This document shows, in pieces, positions 7,028 to 13,478 of a stretch of 16,260 bases of DNA. The translations under genes and the position numbers were made by a program. The notes under the pieces are model-generated. The model ran no database searches and was not told where the DNA came from. It worked only from the letters and a program-made list of their open reading frames with translations. Position 1 is the stretch's first letter, and each line of letters opens with the position of its first letter. This DNA comes from DAOTYX01 sp034434635 (GTDB lineage Bacteria > Chloroflexota > Anaerolineae > B4-G1 > DUEL01), in the NCBI GenBank assembly GCA_034434635.1, contig DAOTYX010000017.1, forward strand, positions 1-16,260, in the 5' to 3' direction.

Positions 7028-7055
7028 AGTATAACCGAAATGGCCAGCCGGTCAA
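7028..7055 (-). promoter_or_regulatory. Promoter of the alpha/beta hydrolase gene
   Basis: On the minus strand: TTGACC (7055-7050), a 16-nt spacer and TATACT (7033-7028). The predicted start near 7021 gives a leader of about 40 nt. Confidence 0.65.
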
Positions 7056-7252
7056 CTGTCAGCCCTGCCTAAACAACCCCACAACCGACACATCCCTATG
7101 CGTCGGCGGGCGGCATTGGGAGTAGGACAACTGCTCGCAGTTGTCCTACGAACACACCCTTCGGGGATGACAGACTCCCGTCATCACGGGCGCGGTCGGC
7201 GGTCTGTCGTCGGTGGTCGAGAGGAGGGAGGCCCCTGTGTTTGAGCGAGTGC
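7056..7252. other. Structured intergenic stretch between divergent promoters
   Basis: Part of a 336-nt gap between divergent genes (6983-7318). No convincing short gene is seen. It contains a perfect 12-bp hairpin (7122-7149) and a second complex fold at 7169-7208, with GACAGAC (7169-7175) pairing with GTCTGTC (7202-7208) around an inner CCCGT/ACGGG hairpin. Confidence 0.5.
7122..7149. repeat. Perfect REP-like hairpin, 12-bp stem
   Basis: GTAGGACAACTG (7122-7133), loop CTCG, and its exact complement (7138-7149). It lies upstream of both flanking divergent genes, so it cannot be their terminator. A dispersed palindromic repeat or a regulatory structure is more likely. Confidence 0.7.
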
Positions 7253-7269
7253 TTGTTGGCCGAGAATCG

Positions 7270-7278
7270 TGCTATAAT
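7270..7278 (+). promoter_or_regulatory. Extended -10 promoter of the small membrane protein gene
   Basis: TGCTATAAT: a perfect TATAAT (7273-7278) with the TG of an extended -10. No good -35 lies at normal spacing (TTGTTG at 7253-7258 is only 14 nt away). The leader to the ATG at 7319 would be about 34 nt. Confidence 0.6.
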
Positions 7279-7318
7279 GGGAGCATCGCGTGACCCTGTC
7301 TTTGCAACAGGAGGTACG

Positions 7319-7768
7319 ATGTCTGAAGAACCCACAGGCAGCCCGCCGGAACGCATCTACGAGAAAGCCGAGAAGCAGGAGGAGAAGGAGGAGAAAGAGC
7401 GCCACGAGAAAGACTGGGAAGAGAAATGGCAGCATGACCCATTGAGTGGTGCTGTCTGGGCGCTTATTCTGATCTGGGCTGGCGTGGCCTTCCTGGCCGA
7501 GACGATCGGCCTGCTGGCCCGGCTGAACCTACCCCGCCTGGGGGCCTGGGACCTTATCTTCACCGGAGCGGGGTTGGTTGTGCTGGCGGAGGTGATCATC
7601 CGCGTGCTGGTGCCCGCCTACCGGCGCCCGGTGACCGGCACGCTGATTCTCGCCTTCGTCCTGCTGGCGATTGGCATCGGGGGGGTGATCGGTGAGGGGA
7701 TCGTCTGGCCTCTGGTGCTGATCGCCGTGGGCGTGGGGATATTGCTGCGCGTATTCCTGCGGCGCTGA
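7319..7768 (+). CDS. Small membrane protein with charged N-terminal helix (LiaF-TM-like)
   Basis: The 149-residue product starts with a very charged, Glu/Lys-rich segment (about residues 10-37, such as EKAEKQEEKEEKERHEKDWE), predicted helical or coiled-coil and cytoplasmic. Four hydrophobic segments follow, with basic residues between them: about 44-65, 78-97, 103-122 and 125-145. The phrase DPLSGAVWALILIWAGVAFL and the repeated short hydrophobic hairpins recall the LiaF/LiaI-type transmembrane family tied to envelope stress, but no catalytic motif is present and the role is unknown. ATG 7319 follows AGGAGG (7309-7314) and an extended -10 promoter. The frame is open from 7241, but that part lies upstream of the predicted transcription start. 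Confidence 0.82.
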   Translation: MSEEPTGSPPERIYEKAEKQEEKEEKERHEKDWEEKWQHDPLSGAVWALILIWAGVAFLAETIGLLARLNLPRLGAWDLIFTGAGLVVLAEVIIRVLVPAYRRPVTGTLILAFVLLAIGIGGVIGEGIVWPLVLIAVGVGILLRVFLRR

Positions 7769-7769
7769 A

Positions 7770-7797
7770 GTAGAGGCGCACGGCTGTACGTCTCCAC
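7770..7797. repeat. Decayed 28-bp intergenic palindrome
   Basis: The halves GTAGAGGCGCACGG and CTGTACGTCTCCAC are complementary except at three symmetric positions, all transitions. It begins 1 nt after the stop at 7768. It looks like an aged copy of a dispersed palindrome with ends of the GTAGAGRCG type. Confidence 0.55.
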
Positions 7798-7816
7798 GGT
7801 TGCAGGCGACAAACGT

Positions 7817-7847
7817 GGCTGGGCGCGGTCCGAGACCGCGCCCAGCC
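7817..7847. terminator. 14-bp GC-rich hairpin between convergent genes, likely bidirectional terminator
   Basis: GGCTGGGCGCGGTC (7817-7830), loop CGA, then the exact complement (7834-7847). It stands between the stop of the + strand membrane gene (7768) and the stop of the - strand GH3-like gene (7865). Neither side has a clear T tract, so it may be an RNA-stabilising or repeat hairpin. Confidence 0.55.
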
Positions 7848-7864
7848 TGGGCGTCGCGGGTCGG

Positions 7865-9007
7865 TTACAGCCGGCCCAGGTTGAAGGTCGTCACCTCATC
7901 CCAGAGATAGCGCAGCGGGGTCCACCAACGGTCGCGTCCGATGCAGCGGAAGTAAGGCGGGCGCATGGCCAGGATGGTGTCGCCGATCTTGTACCGCACC
8001 AGGACAGGGGTGGTAACGACGAGGCTGCCCAACTCGCCGGGACGCATCTCGTGCAGCATCTTGATTCCTCGCCGGGTCTCGACTTCGAAGAAGAAGAGGT
8101 CGTAGTTGGGGACCCAGGCGCGGCGCTCGTCCCGCTGTTGGCCGAACATTCCCTCGGTCGCGCCGTAGATCTCGCGGATCGCCACTGGGCCGTACATCGC
8201 CCGCAGCGCTGGCTCGTAACGGGTGTTGATCCCCGGCACGCTGCCCAACGTCATCACCTGCGCGTGCCAGATGTCCCTGGGGTAGACACCGTGCTTCTGC
8301 CGCACGTAGCGGCCAAAGAGGACGGCGGTCGGCGCCACACCGCCCACCAGGGTGACGTTCTGATCCTTGCACCGCTGATAGGCCAGTTCGAAGCGCGCCT
8401 CCCAGTCGCGGACGGTTTTCCCTCCGCCCAGGGCGTCAATCTCCTCCTGTGTCGGCAGCGAGCGGATGGGGGTGAAGGTGGAGACGTGCCTGACGTAGAT
8501 GCCCGAACTGTAGCCGTACTCCACCTCCCGCTCTCCGACGCGCACCGTCCCCACCCGTGACGGGAAATTCAAATTCAGGTTCACACCGTCGAACAGGTCG
8601 TAGCGGTCGGTGGAGAGGACGTAGTTCATCATCGCCCGCCCGGCGCTGACGCGCATGCGCAGGTCGGTGGGGGTCATGGGGATGAACTTGGACTCCCCCT
8701 GGGTGCTGCCGCGGGTGATCGCCCAACCTACCGGCTCCTCGTCCAGCAGCAACCCCGTCTCCCCGGCCATCACCCGCTGGATGAGCGGTCGGTAGTCCTC
8801 GTAGGTCATCACCGGGAAGGCGGCGCGGAAATCGGCGACCGTCTGCACCTGCGCCGCACCGTGCTGACGGCCGTACTCGGTCTGGCCGTGGATGGCCATC
8901 AGCCGCAGCAACACCTCCTGCTGGGCCTGCGCCGGGCCTTCCACCGCGTCGTGCCAGGGCTGCAGCAGCATCCTGAGCATGATCGCCTGGGAGTCCCGGT
9001 CGGCCAT
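7865..9007 (-). CDS. GH3-family-like adenylating enzyme lacking the C-terminal lid
   Basis: The 380-residue product matches the GH3 (acyl-acid amido synthetase) branch of the adenylating ANL superfamily. These enzymes activate a carboxylate with ATP and, in plants, join it to an amino acid. Seen here: the N-terminal start typical of GH3 proteins (TEYGRQHG, FPVMTYEDYRPLIQRVMAGE), the ATP phosphate-binding motif ITRGSTQGESKFIP (97-110), the adenine-site motif YGATEG (281-286) and RYKIGD (338-343). Full GH3 proteins are roughly 500 residues or more and continue with a C-terminal lid carrying the second half-reaction; this one stops about 25 residues after CIGRDR. The stop is followed by a hairpin, not by remnants of the missing domain. 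Start ATG 9007 follows GGGGGG. It lies 15 nt after nadE on the same strand. The substrate is unknown. Confidence 0.83.
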   Translation of the reverse strand: MADRDSQAIMLRMLLQPWHDAVEGPAQAQQEVLLRLMAIHGQTEYGRQHGAAQVQTVADFRAAFPVMTYEDYRPLIQRVMAGETGLLLDEEPVGWAITRGSTQGESKFIPMTPTDLRMRVSAGRAMMNYVLSTDRYDLFDGVNLNLNFPSRVGTVRVGEREVEYGYSSGIYVRHVSTFTPIRSLPTQEEIDALGGGKTVRDWEARFELAYQRCKDQNVTLVGGVAPTAVLFGRYVRQKHGVYPRDIWHAQVMTLGSVPGINTRYEPALRAMYGPVAIREIYGATEGMFGQQRDERRAWVPNYDLFFFEVETRRGIKMLHEMRPGELGSLVVTTPVLVRYKIGDTILAMRPPYFRCIGRDRWWTPLRYLWDEVTTFNLGRL

Positions 9008-9022
9008 CGTCGCCCCCCTGAC

Positions 9023-10753
9023 CTACACGTCCCGCGAGTAGCGGTTGGTGATCGGCAGCCGCCAGTCTTTGCCGAAGGCGCGGGGGGTGATCTTCACGCC
9101 GGGCGGGCTCTGGCGGCGCTTGTACTCGCTGCGCTCCACCATGCGCATCACCCGTCGCACTGTCGCCGGGTCGAAGCCGCGACGCACGATCTCCTCGATC
9201 CCACAGTTCTCCTCCACGAAGGCGTGGACGATGGGGTCGAGCACCTCGTATTCCGGCAACGAGTCGCTGTCCTTCTGGTTGGGTCGCAGTTCCGCCGATG
9301 GGGGCTTCTCCAGCACACGCTGCGGGATGAGGTCACGCCCGGCCAGCCCGTTGCGGTAGCGACACAGGCGGTAGACGAGGGTCTTGGGCACGTCCTTGAG
9401 CACGGCGAAGCCGCCCGCAGTGTCGCCATAGAGGGTGCAGTAGCCGACGCCGATCTCGCTCTTGTTGCCGGTGGTCAGCACCAACCAGCCGAATTTGTTG
9501 GAAAGGGCCATGAGCACCGTGCCGCGCACGCGCGGCTGGATGTTCTCCTCCGTCACATCGGAGGGCAGGCCAGCGAAGTGGGGTGCGAGCAGGTCGAGAA
9601 AGGCCTGGAACACGTCATCAATCGGCAGGGTGAGGAATTGGATGCCCAGGTTGCGGGCCAGGAGTTCGGCGTCCTCCAGGCTGTGGGCGGAGGAGTAGCG
9701 GGTGGGCATCGCCACTCCGGTGACGTTTTCCGGCCCCAGCGCATCGGCGGCGATGGTGGCCACCAACGCGCTGTCCACCCCGCCCGACAGGCCCAGCACG
9801 ACGCGGCGGAAACCGTTCTTGCGCACGTAATCGGCGGTGCCCATCTTCAACGCCTCGTACACCTGCGCCACCGGCTCCAGCGGCGAAGCAAGCGCCGGTG
9901 AGAGCGGTCCCCGTTCCGGCGGGGGGGATAAGGGGCGCAACGCCACCCGCCGGAAGTCCGCCGCGCCGGTCTGCTCCATCTGCCGACGGCGGGGGTCCTG
10001 TACCCGGCGGCGGGAGACCTCCATGGGGTCGAGGTCTATCAGAAGCAGTTCCTCGGCGAACTGCCGACCGCGGGCCAGCACCTCACCGGCGGGGCTGAAG
10101 GCCAGGCTGTGGCCGTCGAAGACCAGTTCATCCTGCCCCCCCACCAGGTTGCAGTAGGCGACGAAGGCGACGTTGTCGGCAGCGCGGGTGGCCAGCATGC
10201 GCTCGCGGGCCTCCGATTTCCCCAGCGAGTAGGGGGAAGCGGAGATGTTGAGCAGCAGTTCTGCCCCGCCCAGGGCGGCCTGCTGCTGCGGCGGCCCTTC
10301 GGGGTACCAGATGTCCTCGCAGATGCTGACGCCGAAGGTAAACTCGCCGCGGGTGAAGACCAGTCGCTGGCGGCCGGCGCGGAAGTAGCGGTTCTCGTCG
10401 AAGACGCCATAGTTGGGGAGGTGCTGTTTGTAATAGAGCGCGGCGACCTCGCCATCGTGCAGCACGGCAGCGGCGTTGTAGAGGTCATCCTCCGCCCACA
10501 CCGTGCCGACCACGGCGGTCAGGGAACGGGTGGCGGCAGCGATCTCCCGGAGGGCGTTCATCGCTCCCGCGACGAAATCGCGCTGGAAGAGAAGGTCCTC
10601 CGGCGGATAGCCGGTGACCACCATCTCCGGGAAGAGTACCAGGTCGGCTCCCCCCCGGCGTGCCCGCTCCAGCCAGGCCAGCACCCGGTCCCGGTTGCCG
10701 GCCAGGTCTCCTACCGTCGGGTTGATCTGTGCCAGGGCCAGTCTCAGGCTCAT
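9023..10753 (-). CDS. nadE: Glutamine-dependent NAD+ synthetase
   Basis: This enzyme makes NAD+ from nicotinic acid adenine dinucleotide, ATP and ammonia released from glutamine. The 576-residue product has both expected domains. An N-terminal nitrilase-type glutaminase carries the Glu43 (FPEMVVTGYP), Lys109 (YYKQHLPNYG) and Cys145 (SICEDIWYPEG) triad. A C-terminal synthetase has the ATP pyrophosphatase P-loop SGGVDS (323-328), the NKSEIGVGYCTLYGD stretch and the FDPATVRRVMRMVERSEYKR tail of the family. Length fits the two-domain bacterial form. Start ATG 10753 has AGGGGGG a few bases upstream. It lies 11 nt after the L,D-transpeptidase stop and 15 nt before the GH3-like gene, so the three are probably one transcript. 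Confidence 0.96.
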   Translation of the reverse strand: MSLRLALAQINPTVGDLAGNRDRVLAWLERARRGGADLVLFPEMVVTGYPPEDLLFQRDFVAGAMNALREIAAATRSLTAVVGTVWAEDDLYNAAAVLHDGEVAALYYKQHLPNYGVFDENRYFRAGRQRLVFTRGEFTFGVSICEDIWYPEGPPQQQAALGGAELLLNISASPYSLGKSEARERMLATRAADNVAFVAYCNLVGGQDELVFDGHSLAFSPAGEVLARGRQFAEELLLIDLDPMEVSRRRVQDPRRRQMEQTGAADFRRVALRPLSPPPERGPLSPALASPLEPVAQVYEALKMGTADYVRKNGFRRVVLGLSGGVDSALVATIAADALGPENVTGVAMPTRYSSAHSLEDAELLARNLGIQFLTLPIDDVFQAFLDLLAPHFAGLPSDVTEENIQPRVRGTVLMALSNKFGWLVLTTGNKSEIGVGYCTLYGDTAGGFAVLKDVPKTLVYRLCRYRNGLAGRDLIPQRVLEKPPSAELRPNQKDSDSLPEYEVLDPIVHAFVEENCGIEEIVRRGFDPATVRRVMRMVERSEYKRRQSPPGVKITPRAFGKDWRLPITNRYSRDV

Positions 10754-10764
10754 AGGGCACCCCC

Positions 10765-11769
10765 CTAGAGAACCGCGATCGGTGTGCCGTCGTCTCCGTT
10801 AGAACGCAGGAAATGGTCGCGGTAGGGAACGACAGGAGTGGTCCAGCGGAAGATCCACCGCGCGGCCTCGTTGGTGACGTTGACGCAGCCGTGGCTATGG
10901 GGTTGGCCAAAGTCGTTGTGCCAGTAGGTGCCGTGGATGGCCACTCCCGACGGGGTGAGATAGGTGGGGAAGGCCACGCCGGGCAGGTCGTAGTAGTCCT
11001 CGCCGGTGCCGCCGATCATCCGGTGGGTATGGCGCTTCCAGATGACGCGATACTCGCCGCGCGGGGTGACCAGGCCGCTGATGCCGGAGGAGATGCGCGT
11101 CTCGAAGACGGGCTCCTTCCCCTCGAAACAGGTCAGCGTCTGCGTGCTGAGCCGAATCTCGATGCGCTTGTCGTCCCGGTCGGGCGAGATGGGCAGCAGT
11201 TCCCCCGGCGGGAAGCGGCGCAGCGACCAGGCGGGAAGATAGAGGCTGGGGATGAAGGAGTACCCCTCCTGGATGCGGTACCACCACTGGCCGGTCTCAT
11301 CCTCCTCCGCGGCGACAACGCGGTAGACGCTGCCGTAGTACAGCCGACGGGCGACACTGGCTCCGTTTGCCTGCCAGCGGGCCTCAGCGATGGGCACGCT
11401 GACCTCGGCCCAGAAGCCCGGGCTGGCGACCCGCGTCACCACCTCGCGCTGGGGACGGTCCTCCACCGGTTGGACAAAAGCGCTGTGGATGAAACCGCCA
11501 TCGGTCTCGTACCAGATGGCGTTACTGGGCCATGGGGCATCCCCTTTGACGGCGGCGTAGAGGGGAATGATCTCGTCATGAACGTGCCAGGCGACCCGCT
11601 CGGCGTCGAGACGGGGCTTGACGTACACCCCCTGGCGCCGCCAGGTCGTGATGCGCCCTAGCGAGGCCGGTGGGGGAGTGGTGGGATAGATAGCGATATG
11701 CGGGATGGGCGTCAGCGCCAGCCCAGCCAGAAGCACACTGCTCCGTTTGAGAAACTCACGACGGTCCAT
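10765..11769 (-). CDS. Tat-exported L,D-transpeptidase (YkuD domain) with SH3-like regions
   Basis: The 334-residue product starts with MDRREFLKRSSVLLAGLAL, a twin-arginine signal (Arg3-Arg4) with hydrophobic core. The next part holds two SH3-like beta regions (about 40-100, GVYVKPRLDAERVAWHVHDE; about 130-185, RRLYYGSVYRVVAAEED to WWYRIQEGYSFIPS). The C-terminal YkuD domain (about 200-320) has the catalytic motif HGTYWHNDFGQPHSHGCVNV, with His279 and nucleophile Cys295. Such enzymes form 3-3 crosslinks in, or attach proteins to, peptidoglycan. The frame is open up to 11982, but the ATG at 11769 starts a clean Tat signal and lies about 40 nt after a TATAAT, so the longer form is unlikely. It heads the operon with nadE. 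An exported fold through Tat is less usual for this family than Sec export. Confidence 0.9.
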   Translation of the reverse strand: MDRREFLKRSSVLLAGLALTPIPHIAIYPTTPPPASLGRITTWRRQGVYVKPRLDAERVAWHVHDEIIPLYAAVKGDAPWPSNAIWYETDGGFIHSAFVQPVEDRPQREVVTRVASPGFWAEVSVPIAEARWQANGASVARRLYYGSVYRVVAAEEDETGQWWYRIQEGYSFIPSLYLPAWSLRRFPPGELLPISPDRDDKRIEIRLSTQTLTCFEGKEPVFETRISSGISGLVTPRGEYRVIWKRHTHRMIGGTGEDYYDLPGVAFPTYLTPSGVAIHGTYWHNDFGQPHSHGCVNVTNEAARWIFRWTTPVVPYRDHFLRSNGDDGTPIAVL

Positions 11770-11809
11770 GTGGGTGGCGGGTCCCTTGAGGGGTAAGCGA
11801 TTGTCCCAG

Positions 11810-11815
11810 ATTATA
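11810..11815 (-). promoter_or_regulatory. -10 element of the L,D-transpeptidase operon
   Basis: TATAAT on the minus strand, about 40 nt before the ATG at 11769. The best -35 candidate is a weak TGGCTT at 16-nt spacing. Confidence 0.5.
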
Positions 11816-11877
11816 ACCGGAATCGTCAGAAAAGCCACCCGCGGTGTCCAGGATGCCCAGGCCGCCGTGGGTTCGCA

Positions 11878-11923
11878 CCCTGAGCGGAGGCCGCGAGCAA
11901 GGCGAGCGGCCGGAGTCGAAGGG
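11878..11923. repeat. Imperfect palindromic intergenic repeat
   Basis: Outer CCCT/AGGG (11878-11881, 11920-11923) encloses GGCCGC/GCGGCC (11889-11894, 11906-11911). The ends CCCTGAGCGGA and GTCGAAGGG look like a widespread type of bacterial intergenic palindrome. It lies between the two divergent promoters. Confidence 0.5.
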
Positions 11924-11951
11924 CGCCAGGAGCCGAGAAGCCACCGACGTC

Positions 11952-11979
11952 TTGCGGCGAGGCGGCTTTGTGCTACAAT
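11952..11979 (+). promoter_or_regulatory. Extended -10 promoter of the plsY-like gene
   Basis: TTGCGG (11952-11957), a 16-nt spacer and TGCTACAAT, an extended -10 with TACAAT at 11974-11979. The leader to GTG 12039 would be about 53 nt. Confidence 0.6.
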
Positions 11980-12038
11980 CATCGACGGTCAATAGGGGGG
12001 AGTAGTTCCACGAGCACATCACCGACAGGGGGAGTAAG

Positions 12039-12638
12039 GTGGTGACATGGATCATTGCTCTGGCTAGTGGCTATCTGCTTGGCTCTATCCCTGTGGGCTT
12101 TCTCCTGGTGCGCGGGGTGCGGGGGATCGATGTCCGGCGCGTGGGCAGCGGGCGCACGGGGGGGACCAACGTGTTGCGGGCGGCTGGGTGGGGGATGGCC
12201 GTGCTAACCGGGATCGGGGACGCGCTCAAAGGGCTGCTGGCAGTGTTGGTGGCCCGCTGGCTGCACGGGCCGGCGTTGTTGCAGGCGCTGGCGGGAGTGA
12301 CGGCAGTGATCGGCCACAACCATCCGCTCTTTCTCCGCTCCCCTGGCGGCGCGGGCACGATGACCTCCATCGGCGGCGCTGTGGGCCTGTGGCCCCTCAG
12401 TGGGCTGATCCTGATCCCCCTTCTCCTGGGGGTGGCACTGACCACACGCCGGGCCTCCCTCGGCTCCATCACCGTCGCGCTGGTACTCCCGGCCCTCTTC
12501 ATCATCCGGGCCGCCCTGGGAGTCGCACCGTGGGCCTACGTGGCCCACGGCATCCTGACCACCGCGCTCACCCTCTGGGCACTGCGGCCCAATATCCAGC
12601 GCCTCCTGCGCGGCGAGGAGCGGCGGATCAACCTGTGA
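12039..12638 (+). CDS. PlsY-family glycerol-3-phosphate acyltransferase homologue, divergent motif 3
   Basis: PlsY moves an acyl group from acyl-phosphate to glycerol 3-phosphate, the first acylation in phospholipid synthesis, and is an integral membrane protein. The 199-residue product has family length and hydrophobic profile. Motif 1 is SGYLLGSIPVGFLL (10-23). Motif 2 is GSGRTGGTNVLRAAGW (36-51), where most members have GSGNxGxTN. DALKG (61-65) is present. Motif 3 is GHNHPLFLRSPGGAGTMT (92-109); the lysine of the usual GGKG/GGKA phosphate loop is replaced by Ala105. Activity as a true PlsY is therefore uncertain. The start is GTG 12039, or GTG 12042, which has better spacing (7 nt) from GGGGGAG. 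Another plsY elsewhere in the genome would point to a changed role. Confidence 0.85.
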   Translation: MVTWIIALASGYLLGSIPVGFLLVRGVRGIDVRRVGSGRTGGTNVLRAAGWGMAVLTGIGDALKGLLAVLVARWLHGPALLQALAGVTAVIGHNHPLFLRSPGGAGTMTSIGGAVGLWPLSGLILIPLLLGVALTTRRASLGSITVALVLPALFIIRAALGVAPWAYVAHGILTTALTLWALRPNIQRLLRGEERRINL

Positions 12639-12686
12639 GACTCCGGCGCATCGCTCAGGCGCGCAACGTGTTATAGGCATGGGGAT

Positions 12687-13334
12687 ATGGAACCAGGTAC
12701 GATCGTCGTCATCATCTTGAGCGCGTTCTTGGGGGTTTGGTACGCAGGGGGGTATCTGTACAATCGTCGTCAGGGAGAGCGTCTCTTCTACTGGCTGGAA
12801 GCAGGGCTCGAGACCCTGGGCGGGGAGCATCAGGTCGGGTGGTTGGGCTCCCCCGGCACGGGGGCGCGGGTCAACGTTCTCCACGCCGCCCCGCCCTTCC
12901 GGCGGATGGAACTCACCCTGGTGCTGGAGAGCCGCGAGGTGATGCCTCTGTGGCTGGTCAACCACTTGTGCGGGCGGCGGGATAGGCTTATAATCAAAAG
13001 CACCTTGCGTTCCCCCTGCCAGGGGGAGGTCGAGATCGTGCCGCCAAAAGGACAGGTCGCGCGGCGCCTGCGCCAGGAGCAGGAGCCGCTGTGGGCGTGG
13101 CAGGATGGGCCGCACGGACTGGCTGTGGCCTATCGAGGCACTGGAGCGGAGGAGCAGGTCGTCCGGTTGATGCCGTGGCTGGAGACGTATGGCGCTCATC
13201 TGGATCGCCTCTCCTGGCGCAAGGCCGATCCCCACGTCCAACTGCAGGTGCGATTGAGCAGGCTGATCGCCAGGCCCAGTCGGCGGTTCTTCGCCGACCT
13301 CCAGGCAGCGGTGCAGGGGAGCGGTGCGGGCTAA
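12687..13334 (+). CDS. Membrane-anchored protein of unknown function
   Basis: I do not recognise a family. The 215-residue product has one N-terminal membrane helix (about residues 5-25, TIVVIILSAFLGVWYAGGYL), then a basic YNRRQGERLF and a soluble domain. Features of that domain: WLEAGLETLGGEHQVGWLGSPG, then alternating strands such as RRMELTLVLESREVMPLWLV, DRLIIKSTLRSPCQGEVEIV, a helix ARRLRQEQEP, and LAVAYRGTGAEEQVVRLMPW near the end. It reads as an alpha/beta fold and has no obvious catalytic motif. Codon and base use match the neighbours. It begins 48 nt after the plsY-like stop and is probably co-transcribed with it. The ATG at 12687 has only a weak, close GGGG upstream. Confidence 0.78.
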   Translation: MEPGTIVVIILSAFLGVWYAGGYLYNRRQGERLFYWLEAGLETLGGEHQVGWLGSPGTGARVNVLHAAPPFRRMELTLVLESREVMPLWLVNHLCGRRDRLIIKSTLRSPCQGEVEIVPPKGQVARRLRQEQEPLWAWQDGPHGLAVAYRGTGAEEQVVRLMPWLETYGAHLDRLSWRKADPHVQLQVRLSRLIARPSRRFFADLQAAVQGSGAG

Positions 13335-13371
13335 CCGGCTGTTCTCCTCGATGCTCTTTTCCAGGCATCAT

Positions 13372-13405
13372 ACCCTCGAGGGTGAAAGGAGGTATGAAGG
13401 GGTAG
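13372..13405 (+). promoter_or_regulatory. Leader hairpin and three-codon ORF upstream of cstA
   Basis: The perfect 12-nt palindrome ACCCTCGAGGGT (13372-13383) is followed at once by AAAGGAGGT (13385-13393) and ATG AAG GGG TAG (13394-13405). It lies in the 144-nt gap before cstA. CATACCCTC (13370-13378) can also partly pair with GGAGGTATG (13388-13396), which would hide that ribosome site. Function is inferred only. Confidence 0.35.
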
Positions 13406-13478
13406 GCAGAAGGGATTTTCCCCAAGACATCCTGATCGTCCAGTCAAGCCGTTCTTCATTGGTAAGGAGGCAGAAGCG

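Noticed and set aside
8861..9901. Plus-strand frame opposite nadE and the GH3-like gene
   Set aside because: His/Gln/Val-rich shadow sequence spanning two real genes.
11770..11982. Longer N terminus of the L,D-transpeptidase
   Set aside because: It would place residues before a complete Tat signal and cross the predicted promoter and the palindromic repeat.
12204..13241. Minus-strand frame opposite plsY-like and the next gene
   Set aside because: It spans two plus-strand genes and has no recognisable protein features.
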